NCBI RefSeq assembly: GCF_016786355.1
Contig: NZ_JADWYX010000056.1
Location: 1 to 57,553 of the forward strand
Reading direction: 5' to 3'
DNA: 57,553 nt
Origin: Frankia sp. AgB1.9
GTDB taxonomy: Bacteria; Actinomycetota; Actinomycetes; Frankiales; Frankiaceae
Shown: positions 1 through 10,914 of the stretch, piece by piece
How the letters are laid out: each line of letters starts with the position of its first letter
Position numbering within the stretch: position 1 is the stretch's first letter
Made by a program: the position numbers and the translations under genes
Notes under the pieces: generated by a model
The model's database searches: none
Seen by the model: only the letters and a program-made list of their open reading frames with translations
Told to the model about the DNA's origin: nothing

Positions 1-565
<565 letters not shown>

Positions 566-1081
566 GTGGCAGAGGCGCTGGTTCTCAATGCCACGTACGA
601 GCCTCTGTGCGTGGTGTCCCAACGTCGGGCACTGATACTTGTCCTGACGGACAAGGCGGTGATGGTCGAGGCCGGTGGGCAGGTGCTGCACTCCGCTGCC
701 TCGTCCGTCGAAGTCCCCGTCGTCGTGCGGTTAGCGCGATTCGTGCGGGTGCCGTACCGCTCGCAGGTGCCCCTGACCCGCAAGGGCGTGCTCGCCCGCG
801 ACCACCACCGCTGCGTGTATTGCGGCGCCCCGGCGACGTCGCTCGACCATGTGATCCCCCGGTCCCGAGGGGGCCCGCACGTATGGGAGAACGTCGTGGC
901 GGCCTGCGGCCGCTGCAACCATATAAAAGCGGACCGCGCCGTCGCTGATCTAGGCTGGCGGCTCCGCACGGCGCCGCGCGCGCCGAGCGGAGCCGCTTGG
1001 CGCATTCTGGGGAGCCGTCGGATGGATCCGCGCTGGTCGCAGTACCTCAACACCGACCTCGGCGAGGCCGCCTCGGCTTAA
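566..1081 (+). CDS. HNH endonuclease family protein
   Basis: A 171-residue protein of the small actinobacterial HNH nuclease family. A zinc-type cysteine pair lies at C83/C86 (CVYC) and a second at C114/C117 (CGRCNH). The HNH core sits between them, with D94-H95 in LDHVIPRSRGG. The GTG start is chosen because GAGGAGG lies 7 bases upstream and the N-terminus matches the family (ALVLNATYEPL). Its TAA stop interlocks with the stop of the convergent phosphatase gene in the four bases TTAA at 1078-1081. The family is predicted to cut DNA, but its cellular role in actinobacteria is not established. Confidence 0.9.
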   Translation: MAEALVLNATYEPLCVVSQRRALILVLTDKAVMVEAGGQVLHSAASSVEVPVVVRLARFVRVPYRSQVPLTRKGVLARDHHRCVYCGAPATSLDHVIPRSRGGPHVWENVVAACGRCNHIKADRAVADLGWRLRTAPRAPSGAAWRILGSRRMDPRWSQYLNTDLGEAASA

Positions 1082-3795
1082 GGCGACGAGGCCGCGTCGT
1101 CGGGTGGGGTCTGGCGGAGGAGGTCGAGGTCGAACCAGACTCGTTTGCCGTCTGAGGTGGTCTGGACGCCCCAGGCGTCGGCGAGGGCCTCGACCAGCAA
1201 CAGGCCCCAGCCGGACTCCGCCTCCGGGTCGCCCTTCGCTGCCCGGCCGGGTTTCGGCAGGGTGGCGCCCTCCCGGTCCTCGACGCTGATCCGCAGCCGG
1301 GACGACTCGGCCCACAGGCGCACGGTCAGCTCGCTGCGGGCGTGTTTGATCGCGTTGGTGCAGATCTCACTGACCAGCAGGGCCGCGTCGTCCGCCCGGC
1401 CGAGGTCCTGCTGCTCGACGACCGCGCGGACCGCCGTGCGCGCCTGCCCGGCGGACGCGGCGACCGGCGGCAGTGCCAGCTCCAGCAGCGGCGGCCCGGC
1501 CGACTGGATCGTCAGCACCAGCAGCGCTGTGTCGTCGTCGGTGTCCTCCGGCAGGTCGGCGGCCAGCAGGCTGAGCTCCAGCAGCGCGCGGGCCGCGTTC
1601 TCCGACCAGCGGGTGTCGTCGAGGTCGACGGTGTCCGGGCCCGACCAGCTGCGGACCGAGAACCCGCCTCGGCTACGGCGACGCCGGTCGTTACCCCGGC
1701 GGCGCTCGATGCCCCCGGGCGGACGGCCGGGCCCGGGCGCCCGGCGATCCCGGGACGCGCGCCGCTCGGTGCCGGCCCGCCGCTCGGCGCCGGCCCACTC
1801 CCCCGGCCCGCCGGCCCGGCGATCGACCACGGGCTGGTCTCCAGGCGCGGTCCCCTCGACGCCGGCCGAGGCCGGCGGCGCCGCAGCGGGTGTAGCGGCC
1901 GGGCCGCTGCCCGGCGCGTCGGTCGGCGGCGCCGGCGGGCGCAGGTCGGCGCCGGACGGGTGGCGCCGACGGGACCCGGCTTCCTGGCTGCGTCGCTCCG
2001 CGCTCCGGCGGCGGTCCAGCTGCTCGCCGACCCGGGTGCACAGCAGGTCCAGCCCCTCGGAGATCGGCTGGTGGCGGGACTCGACCAGCCCGTCGGTGAA
2101 GAAGACGAGGCTGGAGCCCGGCGGCAGGTCCACGGTCGTCTCGGCGAACCGGGTGCCATCGCCGACGCCGAGGGGCAGGCCCGGGTCCAGCTCGACGTAC
2201 CGCGGCGCGCTGTCCGGGCAGACCAGCAGCGGCGCCGGATGACCCGCGCCGGCGAGCAGCACCCGGGCCGGGCGGTCGACGGGCTCGCCGGTGCCCAGGT
2301 GGTCGTCCTGGGAGCCGGCGGCCCCTCGTAGCGGGACGGCCGGCTCGTAGACGCCGTACAGGCAGGTCGCGAGGGCGAGGCCGGGCAGCGAGGAGACCAC
2401 CAGGTCCAGCCGGGCCAGCAGCTCCGCCGGCGGCCACTCCTCCAGCGCGTAGGCCCGCAGCGCCGCGCGCAGCTGGCCCATCACCGCGGCGGCCCGCAGC
2501 CCGCGGCCCATCACGTCGCCGATCGCGAGCCCGACCCGGCCGCCGGGCAGCTCGATCACGTCGTAGAAGTCGCCGCCGACCTCGGTGCCGGCGGTTCCCG
2601 GCCGGTACTCCATCGCCACGTCCGCGCCGTCGAGAGCGGGTGGGTTGGCGGGCAGCATCGAACGCTGCAGGGCCCGGCCGGCGTCCTGGGACTCGCGGAA
2701 CATCTGGGCGTTGGCCAGCGCGAGGCCGGCCCGCCGGGCCAGGTCCTCGGCGATCGTCGCCTCGACGTGGTTGCAGGGCGGCGCGCCGGGGCGCCGGCTG
2801 ATGGTCAGCGCGCCGGTGACCCGGTCGCCGTAGTGCATCGGCACGGTGATCGAGTGGCCCCAGCCGAGCCGGCGGAACCGGGCGTACTCGACGGGATCCG
2901 GGAACAGCGAGCGGCGCAGCTCCGCGGTCAGGTCGTCGATCCACATCCGCTGCCCGGTGCGCACGACGACGCCCGGGCTGTAGTCGTCGGTGATCCGCGC
3001 CGGGCGGGTCGCCGTGAGGGCTCGCATGTAGGCGGCCGCGGCCGGGTCGACGTGGTCGACGGCGGCGAGGTCGATGATGTCGCCCTCGGGTGAGCGCAGC
3101 CAGAGCATGACGCCGTCGCCCAACCGCCTGGCCAGCACGACCGTCATTTCGATGATCTTGTAGGGCTCCAGCGAGCCGCCGAGCTCGAGGCTTGCCTCCG
3201 ACAGGAAGGACAGGCCCTCCAGCGCGACCCGTTCGTCGGCGTGCCGGCTGCGGGCCCGGCGGACCGAGAGCAGCGCGTCCCGCACGACGCCGACGCCGAA
3301 CTCCAGCGCTCCGGCCCAGGCCGCGCCGGCCCCCGCCGGTGCCGGGCCAGTCGGGGTCCCGCTCGCGCCGCGAGTCGCGCCTTGGCCGCCGGTCGCCTCG
3401 GACCGCTCGGCCTCGCCAGCTCGGGTGCCCTGGCCCGTGGCGGCGCCCCGGCCGGTCACGGCCGCCTCGCCGTCAGCGCGGCCTGCGGCCAGCTCCGTGC
3501 CGCTCGCGCGGTTGGACCGCCGGAACGGGCGGACGCCAGTCCGGCGGTCTCCGGGCACGGACCGCCAGGGCGCCAGACAGCCGATCACGGACTGCGGATC
3601 GGCCGGGACGACCCCCCGTGCGGCACTCGGCCGCTCGCCGCTGCGAGTAGCGCCCGTCGTCGCCCCCACCGCCGGGATCCCACGATCCTCTCGACGGGGG
3701 CTCCTCGGATGGGACTGATTACTAGCAGTCACATCATCCACCCGGGAAGTGTAGTTCAGCCACCCCAACACACGCCTGTCGAACGCATCGACCAC
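1078..3795 (-). CDS. GAF / SpoIIE-type PP2C phosphatase with C-terminal anti-sigma-type kinase domain
   Basis: About 905 residues with three modules. A GAF-like sensor lies at roughly 190-370. A SpoIIE/RsbU-type serine phosphatase lies at roughly 385-590 (GGDFYD near 407, then GDVMGRG). A GHKL ATPase domain of the RsbW type lies at roughly 775-895 (EICTNAIKHA near 815, GWGLLLVEAL near 860). A disordered Arg/Pro-rich linker with repeated ERR/DRR triplets separates phosphatase from kinase. Such fusions act in partner-switching control of sigma factors, with opposing phosphatase and kinase activities in one chain. No anti-anti-sigma gene lies nearby. The first ~180 residues are low complexity, so the true start may be internal to the GTG used here. 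Confidence 0.85.
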   Translation of the reverse strand: MVDAFDRRVLGWLNYTSRVDDVTASNQSHPRSPRREDRGIPAVGATTGATRSGERPSAARGVVPADPQSVIGCLAPWRSVPGDRRTGVRPFRRSNRASGTELAAGRADGEAAVTGRGAATGQGTRAGEAERSEATGGQGATRGASGTPTGPAPAGAGAAWAGALEFGVGVVRDALLSVRRARSRHADERVALEGLSFLSEASLELGGSLEPYKIIEMTVVLARRLGDGVMLWLRSPEGDIIDLAAVDHVDPAAAAYMRALTATRPARITDDYSPGVVVRTGQRMWIDDLTAELRRSLFPDPVEYARFRRLGWGHSITVPMHYGDRVTGALTISRRPGAPPCNHVEATIAEDLARRAGLALANAQMFRESQDAGRALQRSMLPANPPALDGADVAMEYRPGTAGTEVGGDFYDVIELPGGRVGLAIGDVMGRGLRAAAVMGQLRAALRAYALEEWPPAELLARLDLVVSSLPGLALATCLYGVYEPAVPLRGAAGSQDDHLGTGEPVDRPARVLLAGAGHPAPLLVCPDSAPRYVELDPGLPLGVGDGTRFAETTVDLPPGSSLVFFTDGLVESRHQPISEGLDLLCTRVGEQLDRRRSAERRSQEAGSRRRHPSGADLRPPAPPTDAPGSGPAATPAAAPPASAGVEGTAPGDQPVVDRRAGGPGEWAGAERRAGTERRASRDRRAPGPGRPPGGIERRRGNDRRRRSRGGFSVRSWSGPDTVDLDDTRWSENAARALLELSLLAADLPEDTDDDTALLVLTIQSAGPPLLELALPPVAASAGQARTAVRAVVEQQDLGRADDAALLVSEICTNAIKHARSELTVRLWAESSRLRISVEDREGATLPKPGRAAKGDPEAESGWGLLLVEALADAWGVQTTSDGKRVWFDLDLLRQTPPDDAASSP

Positions 3796-3906
3796 AGCCC
3801 ACTACAAGCCGACACCGCCATCCGGCAAGGCGTCACGGATGGGCGCCGAACGCCTGTACCGGCGGACGAGGCGGACTCGCGGACAGGCCGGCCCACGGCC
3901 GATTGA

Positions 3907-5760
3907 ATGGCGGGTGTGGCCCTGACCAGTGGCTGGTGGCGCGACGCGGTCTTCTACGAGGTCTATGTCCGCAGCTTCGCGGACGCGGACGGCGACGGCG
4001 TGGGCGACCTCGACGGCGTCCGGGCCCGGCTGCCCGAGCTCGCCGAACTCGGCGTCAACGGCCTGTGGCTCACCCCGTTCTACCGGTCGCCGATGGCCGA
4101 CCACGGCTACGACGTCGCCGACCACCGGGACGTCGACCCGCTGTTCGGCGACCTGGCCGCGTTCGACGCCCTGCTGGCCGCGGCGCACCGGCTGGGGCTG
4201 GCCGTCCTGGTCGATCTGGTCCCGAACCACTCCAGCGACGCCCATCCGGCCTTCCAGGCGGCCCTGGCCGCGGCGCCGGGGGACGCGGCCCGGCACCGCT
4301 ACCTGATCCGGCCCGGCCGGGGCGACGGCGGCACCGAACCGCCCAACAACTGGATCTCCGTCTTCGGCGGCTCGGCCTGGACCCGGCTCGACGAGGCCCG
4401 CCGGTTCCCGGAGCCGGCCACGCCGGACCTGTCCACCGGGCCGCCGACCGCCCCCGGGGTCGCCACGGCGCGAGCCAGCCCGGCCGAGTGGTACCTGCAC
4501 CTGTTCGCGCCGGAGCAGCCGGACTGGAACTGGGCGGACCCGGTGGTGCGCGCCGACCACGAGGCCACGCTGCGGTTCTGGCTGGACCGAGGCGTCGACG
4601 GCTTCCGGATCGACGTCTCGCACGGCCTCGTGAAGGACGGCGAGCTGCGCGACAACCCGGCGGGACCGCCGGCCACCCCGGAGACCGGTTTCCGGGAGAA
4701 GCTGGAGCCGCACAGCTGGGACCAGGACGGCGTCCACGACGTCTACCGTTCCTGGCGCAGGCTGGTCGACGGGTACCGCAGGCGTGACCGGCAGGACCGG
4801 ATCCTCGTCGGCGAGACCTGGGTCGAGGACCCCGAGCGGCTGTCGCGCTACGTCCGCCCGGACGAGCTGCACCTGACGTTCTCGTTCTCGCTGCTGTCCG
4901 TCGAATGGTCGGCGGCCGCCTGGCGCCGGGCGATCGTCGACGGGTTCACCGCCACCGGCGCGGCCGGGACGCAGCCGACGTGGGTGCTGGCCAACCACGA
5001 CGTCGTCCGTCCGGCCAGCCGCTACGGCGGCGGCGAGATCGGGCTGCGCCGGGCCAGGGCCGCCCTGCTGACCATGCTGGCGCTGCCCGGCGTGGTCTTC
5101 CTCTACCAGGGCGACGAGCTGGGCCTGCCGCAGGTGGACGTGGCGCCCGAAGCCCGCCAGGACCCGGTCTGGGAGCGCTCCGGGCACACCTCCCCTGGCC
5201 GCGACGGCTGCCGGGTGCCGATGCCCTGGTCCGGCACCGAGCCGCCGTTCGGCTTCGGGCCCGACGGGGTCGTCCCCTGGCTGCCGCAGCCGGACGACTG
5301 GGCCGCGCTGACCGTGGCCGCGCAACGCGCCGACCCGCGGTCGACCTGGCGGCTCGTCCAGGCCGCGTTGGCCTTCCGACACTCCCACCTGCGGGTCACC
5401 GACCTCGGTTCACGGATGACCAGGTGGCGCACCGGCGTGCCGGACGGCGTGCTCGCCTTCGACCGGATCGCCCTGGCGCCGGGCGGCCGGCTGCCCCGGC
5501 CGCCGCGCCCACCGGGCGACGGCGGGCCGACCGGCCCTCGGGCTCGCCAGGTCGGTACCCCGCCACCCCGGCCGGCCGGGGCCGGGGTGCTGACCTGCGT
5601 GCTCGCCGCCGGCGCCGGAGCGACGCTCGCCATGCCCGGCCGGGTGATGCTGGCCAGCGGCCCGCTCGAGCACGACGGCCAGACGCTCGTCCTGCCGGCG
5701 GACACTGCGGCATGGGTCATGCGCGGCAGCGCCCCGCGGACAGCCCCGGGCCGGCGCTGA
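3907..5760 (+). CDS. GH13 alpha-glucosidase / oligo-1,6-glucosidase
   Basis: A 617-residue cytoplasmic glycoside hydrolase with no signal peptide. The GH13 fold is clear: WWRDAVFYEVYVRSFAD at the N-terminus, GYDVADHRDVDPLFG, the nucleophile region GFRIDVSH (near 235), the acid/base glutamate in ILVGETWV (near 304) and the stabiliser in ANHDVVRP (near 364). A calcium-type loop DADGDGVGDLDG follows strand 1. It should release glucose from short alpha-1,4/1,6 oligosaccharides, maltose or trehalose-like sugars; specificity cannot be read from sequence. A proline-rich insert near 520-555 precedes the C-terminal beta domain. It is divergent from the phosphatase gene across 111 bases. The ATG start precedes the conserved N-terminus by only 10 codons. 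Confidence 0.92.
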   Translation: MAGVALTSGWWRDAVFYEVYVRSFADADGDGVGDLDGVRARLPELAELGVNGLWLTPFYRSPMADHGYDVADHRDVDPLFGDLAAFDALLAAAHRLGLAVLVDLVPNHSSDAHPAFQAALAAAPGDAARHRYLIRPGRGDGGTEPPNNWISVFGGSAWTRLDEARRFPEPATPDLSTGPPTAPGVATARASPAEWYLHLFAPEQPDWNWADPVVRADHEATLRFWLDRGVDGFRIDVSHGLVKDGELRDNPAGPPATPETGFREKLEPHSWDQDGVHDVYRSWRRLVDGYRRRDRQDRILVGETWVEDPERLSRYVRPDELHLTFSFSLLSVEWSAAAWRRAIVDGFTATGAAGTQPTWVLANHDVVRPASRYGGGEIGLRRARAALLTMLALPGVVFLYQGDELGLPQVDVAPEARQDPVWERSGHTSPGRDGCRVPMPWSGTEPPFGFGPDGVVPWLPQPDDWAALTVAAQRADPRSTWRLVQAALAFRHSHLRVTDLGSRMTRWRTGVPDGVLAFDRIALAPGGRLPRPPRPPGDGGPTGPRARQVGTPPPRPAGAGVLTCVLAAGAGATLAMPGRVMLASGPLEHDGQTLVLPADTAAWVMRGSAPRTAPGRR

Positions 5761-5867
5761 TCCCCCGACTGCCGCGGACCGGTGCGCGACGCGCGGCCAC
5801 CGCTGGGGAACTCGCCTCGGCGCGGATCCGGCCCGGGAGCGGCCCGGCCGGTGGGCAGAATGGAGGG

Positions 5868-6305
5868 GTGAACCAGCCGTCGCCCGCACAGCCGACCCCA
5901 CCGCGGCCGATCCCGTCGTTCTCGGCGCCGCCGGCGGAGACGTTCTTCGAGGCCGTCGGCGGTGAGGAGACCTTCCGCCGCCTGGTGGCGCGGTTCTACG
6001 AGGGCGTCGCCACCGACCCGGTCCTGCGGCCGCTCTACCCGGAGGAGGACCTCGGACCGGCCGAGGAGCGGCTGCGGCTGTTCCTGATCCAATACTGGGG
6101 TGGTCCGGCGACCTACCACGAGAAGCGCGGCCACCCCCGGCTGCGGATGCGGCATGTCCCGTTCGCGATCGGCCCGGCCGAGCGGGACGCCTGGATCACC
6201 CAGATGCGCGCCGCCGTCGACTCGCTGGAGCTGCCGGCCGAGCAGGAGACGACGCTGTGGGACTACCTCGTCTACGCCGCCCATTCCATGCAGAACCGGG
6301 CCTGA
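5868..6305 (+). CDS. glbO: Group II truncated haemoglobin (trHbO)
   Basis: A 145-residue protein after a GTG start. It carries the trHbO signature: Tyr B10 at 44 (ARFYEG), Tyr CD1 at 57 (LYPEED), proximal His F8 near 96 (MRHVPFAIG) and Trp G8 near 109 (ERDAWITQM). The first 20 residues are proline-rich and disordered. Family members bind O2 and are linked to peroxide, nitric oxide and redox chemistry in actinobacteria; the physiological ligand here is inferred. The gene follows the glucosidase by 107 bases. It ends at a strong hairpin (6330-6369) shared with the convergent efflux gene. Confidence 0.92.
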   Translation: MNQPSPAQPTPPRPIPSFSAPPAETFFEAVGGEETFRRLVARFYEGVATDPVLRPLYPEEDLGPAEERLRLFLIQYWGGPATYHEKRGHPRLRMRHVPFAIGPAERDAWITQMRAAVDSLELPAEQETTLWDYLVYAAHSMQNRA

Positions 6306-6329
6306 GCTGACCGGTCGACCCAGGACACG

Positions 6330-6369
6330 CGGCGGGGCGTGGCGGCCGACTCGCCGCCACGCCCCGCCG
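6330..6369. terminator. Bidirectional hairpin between glbO and the efflux gene
   Basis: A perfect 16-bp stem (6330-6345 with 6354-6369) with an 8-base loop lies between the convergent stops. No U-tract is present, as is usual for high-GC actinomycetes. Confidence 0.75.
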
Positions 6370-6379
6370 TCCGGGCCGT

Positions 6380-8146
6380 CTACAGCCCCGCCTGGAGCTC
6401 CAGACCACCGCTGACCTGCGCCGGCACGGCGACCGCCCAGTCGGACGCGTCGCTCGCCGCGAGGGCCGGTGATCCGGCCGCGTCGGCGGAGGCGACGCGC
6501 GCCGCGAGGGCCGGTGATCCGGCCGCGTCGGCGGAGGCGACGCGCGCCGGGCCTGCCGCCACGACCACCGGCACGGCGTCGCCGCGCGGCAGCAGAAGCG
6601 TGCCGACGCCCGCGATCGCGACCGCGACGAGGCCGATCGCGATCGACGCGACGAAGCCGTCGGCCAGCCCGTCCCGGGCCGACACCGAGAAGAACACGGT
6701 GCCCACACCGGCGACGCCGAGCGCCGCCGACGCCTGCTGAGTGGTCGTGAGCAGACCGCTGACCGCGCCGCTCACATCCGCGGGCGCCCCGGCCAGCACC
6801 GCGGCGACCAGCGCCGGGATGATCAGGCCGTTCCCGACGCCCATGGCCAGCAGCGGCGGCATCAGCGCCGCCGTCGGCACGCCGGTCCCCTGGACGATGA
6901 CGAGCACCAGCAGCACGGCGAGACCCACGAAGCTGATCGCGGCGCCAGCCGTGAGTGTCCGCGGACCGTACCGGGCCACCAGGCGTCGGGCCGCCATGGA
7001 GGACAGCGCGAACGCGACTCCCAGCGGGCCGAACACAAGCCCAGCATCCAGCGGCGAGCGGTGCTGACCGTCCTGCAGGAAGATCGTCGCCGCCAGCAGG
7101 AAGCTGCCGAAGAAGATGAAGAACCCGAAGCTCACCAGCAGCCCGGCGATGGTCCGCCGCGAGCGCAGCACCGCCGGCGGGACGATCGGGTAGCCGCCGG
7201 TCCGCGCGAGCCGGACCTCCCAGCGGCCGAAGGCGCCCAACACCACGACCCCCGCGCCCAGCGTCAGCCAGATCCAGAGCGGCCAGCCCTCGTCCCGGCC
7301 GAGCGTCAGCGGCACCAGCACCAGGCCGAGCCCGGCGGCGAGCGCCGCGAGCCCCGGCAGGTCGAGCGGCTCGGGCCGGGCGGCCTTCGACTCGGCGAGC
7401 AGCCGCCAGACCACCGCCATGGCGACGATCCCGATCGGCACGTTGACCAGGAAGATCGGCCGCCAGGCGAGGCCGAAGAGGTTCAGGTCCACCAGCAGAC
7501 CGCCGATCACCTGCCCGGACACGGCGCCGAGGCCGACGGTGACGCCGAAGTAGGCGAACGCGCGGGCCCGCTCGGCCGGCGGGAAGATCACGTTGATGAT
7601 GGCCAGGGCCTGCGGCACCATCGCGGCCGCCCCGGCGCCCTGCACCAGCCGGCCGACGATCAGCGTGGTCTCGGTCGGGGCGAACCCGCACAGCGCCGAC
7701 GCGACGGTGAACAGGCCCATTCCGGCCAGGAACATCCGGCGCCGGCCGGACCGGTCGCCCAGGCGTCCACCGGTGATCAGCCCGGCGGCGTAGGCGAACG
7801 AGTAGCCGGCGACGATCAGCTCAAGGCCGGCGTTCGAGGTCTTGAGGTCGGCGCCGATGCTGGGCGCGGCCACGTTGACCACGAAGATGTCGAACAGGGA
7901 CATGAAGGTCGCGACCAGGATCGCGGGCAGCACCCGCCAGCGACGGGGGTCCGGCTGCGCCGCCTGGACGACCGGGGCCGGCTGTGCGGGCACGACCGCG
8001 CGGGCCGCGGGTGACCGCGCGGGAAGGGTCGAGGGCGGCGCGCTGGTTGTGGTGGTCATTGGTGCCGGTGTCGTGGGTGACAGTGTCGTCGCGGGGGCCG
8101 GTGCGGACGTCGTGGCCGCCGGCTCGCCGACTCTGTTGGAGACCAT
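6380..8146 (-). CDS. MFS drug efflux transporter, DHA2 (14-helix) type
   Basis: A 588-residue transporter with about 14 hydrophobic segments between residues 70 and 535. It has the motif A loop GRLGDRSGRRRMFLAG and the DHA2-type motif LVQGAGAAAMVPQAL. A 70-residue Ala/Thr/Pro-rich cytoplasmic N-terminus and a C-terminal tail flank the membrane core. The tail carries an exact 45-bp tandem duplication (15 residues repeated). The ATG start has GAGGAG about 8 bases upstream. It is divergent from an ArsR-type regulator, and a perfect palindrome sits 16 bases upstream of its start codon, so drug- or metabolite-dependent repression by that regulator is likely. The exported compound is unknown. Confidence 0.92.
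   Translation of the reverse strand: MVSNRVGEPAATTSAPAPATTLSPTTPAPMTTTTSAPPSTLPARSPAARAVVPAQPAPVVQAAQPDPRRWRVLPAILVATFMSLFDIFVVNVAAPSIGADLKTSNAGLELIVAGYSFAYAAGLITGGRLGDRSGRRRMFLAGMGLFTVASALCGFAPTETTLIVGRLVQGAGAAAMVPQALAIINVIFPPAERARAFAYFGVTVGLGAVSGQVIGGLLVDLNLFGLAWRPIFLVNVPIGIVAMAVVWRLLAESKAARPEPLDLPGLAALAAGLGLVLVPLTLGRDEGWPLWIWLTLGAGVVVLGAFGRWEVRLARTGGYPIVPPAVLRSRRTIAGLLVSFGFFIFFGSFLLAATIFLQDGQHRSPLDAGLVFGPLGVAFALSSMAARRLVARYGPRTLTAGAAISFVGLAVLLVLVIVQGTGVPTAALMPPLLAMGVGNGLIIPALVAAVLAGAPADVSGAVSGLLTTTQQASAALGVAGVGTVFFSVSARDGLADGFVASIAIGLVAVAIAGVGTLLLPRGDAVPVVVAAGPARVASADAAGSPALAARVASADAAGSPALAASDASDWAVAVPAQVSGGLELQAGL
6456..6545. repeat. Exact 45-bp tandem duplication inside the efflux gene
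   Basis: Bases 6456-6500 and 6501-6545 are identical. The unit is 15 codons, so the frame is kept and the C-terminal tail repeats a 15-residue Ala/Ser-rich segment (ARVASADAAGSPALA). Confidence 0.9.
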
Positions 8147-8161
8147 CAGGCTCCTCAGGCT

Positions 8162-8187
8162 CTTAGTTCGAGATCTGTCGAACTAAG
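8162..8187. promoter_or_regulatory. Operator-like palindrome between efflux pump and ArsR regulator
   Basis: A perfect inverted repeat with 10-bp arms, CTTAGTTCGA (8162-8171) and TCGAACTAAG (8178-8187), is separated by GATCTG. It is AT-richer than its surroundings. It lies directly upstream of the efflux gene's ribosome site, where a bound repressor would block transcription. Confidence 0.75.
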
Positions 8188-8305
8188 CCAAGGCGCCCGC
8201 GCCCCAGGGCATTCCCGGGAAGTCCACCGGATCTCCGGTGGTTATCGGCTGTAATTCTGTTGACGACAGAGGCCGATGGTGCCGTAGACACGGGAGGTGG
8301 ACGCG

Positions 8306-8644
8306 ATGACCGAGCTACCGGGTCCCGCGGCCGAGGACATCGACCTGGTCACCGTGCTGGGCGCGCTCAGCGAACCGACGCGGCTGGCGATCGTGGCCGA
8401 GCTGGCCAGGTGCGTCGAGATGGCGTGCGGGCGCCTGCTCGATGGACGGATCGTCAAGTCGACGCTCAGCCACCACCTGCGCGTCCTGCGCGAGGCGGGC
8501 GTCATCGCTACCCGCGCGGAGGGCACCACCAAGTACTCGCGGCTGCGCTGCGCCGACCTCGACGCACGCTTCCCCGGCCTCCTCGGCGCTGTGCTGGCCG
8601 GCGCCCCGAACACCGAAGGCCTCGGCGCGGCTACCTCACCGTGA
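8306..8644 (+). CDS. ArsR/HTH_5-family transcriptional regulator
   Basis: A 112-residue winged-helix repressor. The HTH region runs from ALSEPTRLAIVAEL through STLSHHLRVLREAGVI to a beta wing (TTKYSRL), the standard ArsR-family layout. No metal-binding cysteine cluster typical of ArsR/SmtB is obvious: only C33, C38 and one further cysteine are present, so the signal may be organic. The ATG at 8306 is preferred over the GTG at 8297 because GGGAGG lies 8 bases upstream of it. It is divergent from the DHA2 efflux gene, with the palindrome 8162-8187 between them. The natural reading is that it represses the pump and perhaps itself. Confidence 0.88.
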   Translation: MTELPGPAAEDIDLVTVLGALSEPTRLAIVAELARCVEMACGRLLDGRIVKSTLSHHLRVLREAGVIATRAEGTTKYSRLRCADLDARFPGLLGAVLAGAPNTEGLGAATSP

Positions 8645-9002
8645 CCCGTCACCGGCCAGAACGCCGACCCGAAACACCCCGTGGCGGCTAGCCGCCGGGC
8701 TGGTCCCCGGACGCGAGCACCGGCCGCCCGGTTGGCCTGCCAGCGAGGCGGGCGCGGATGCGACCGGGTCATGATCGGGTGGATTCGGGGTAGCCCGGGC
8801 GACCCCGAATCCACCCGATCACGCAAGCGCCTGGCCGCCGCCGGCCTACCGCCCACTGTTCGGCGACGCGGACCCGACGCTGCCGTACTACTGGCCGGTC
8901 TGACCCCGACGACCGGGCCGAGATCGCCAGGGTCGGCCGGGATTTGGCGGGGCTCGATCACCGCCTCGCCAGGTCCGGCCGAACTACCAATAGGGTTGGT
9001 CC
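8645..9002. other. Intergenic stretch with a 20-bp perfect hairpin
   Basis: No gene is convincing here. The one clear structure is the long palindrome at 8772-8821. The promoter of the downstream ettA gene must lie in the last ~150 bases, but no clear -10/-35 pair is visible. Confidence 0.55.
8772..8821. repeat. Perfect 20-bp inverted repeat
   Basis: TGATCGGGTGGATTCGGGGT (8772-8791) pairs exactly with 8802-8821 around a 10-base CG-rich loop. Its outer bases (TGATCG...GATCA) match the ends of the ~80-bp palindromic repeats at 12304, 19210, 39309 and 40207, but its core differs. It may be a second subfamily or a terminator for the ArsR gene. Confidence 0.8.
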
Positions 9003-10685
<1,683 letters not shown>

Positions 10686-10694
10686 GGCGGTCCC

Positions 10695-10719
10695 GCGGCG
10701 GACGCTTCGCGCCCGCCGC
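10695..10719 (+). terminator. Putative ettA terminator hairpin
   Basis: GCGGCGG pairs with CCGCCGC, then one mismatch, then CGC pairs with GCG around a TTC loop, starting 10 bases after the ettA stop. There is no U-tract. Confidence 0.6.
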
Positions 10720-10735
10720 CGGGCGCCGCCTGTAG

Positions 10736-10769
10736 GGCGCTGAGCGCCCTCCCCAGGTGATTCGGGGTT
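10736..10769. repeat. Dispersed short hairpin repeat, copy B
   Basis: It shares GGCGCTGAGCGCCCTCCCCA and TTCGGGGTT with copy A at 75-109. It lies downstream of the ettA hairpin. Confidence 0.6.
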
Positions 10770-10914
10770 CCGGCGCAGAGCGTCGTCAGGCTGGGGCAGG
10801 GTTGATGAGGTGGCCGGGTTGGCGCTGCGCTGATGCGCTGTCACCAGTTGTGGCTGGGTTGCGTGTAATGCTCGCCAGCCAAACCCCCTGCGGATTTGAT
10901 TGGGCGGGACCGAC

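Noticed and set aside
5103..7691. Very long open frame on the minus strand (over 800 codons) covering the glucosidase, globin and part of the efflux gene
   Set aside because: It is antisense or out of frame to three well-recognised genes, has a biased Arg/Gly/Pro composition and no family match. Such frames arise from extreme GC at third positions.
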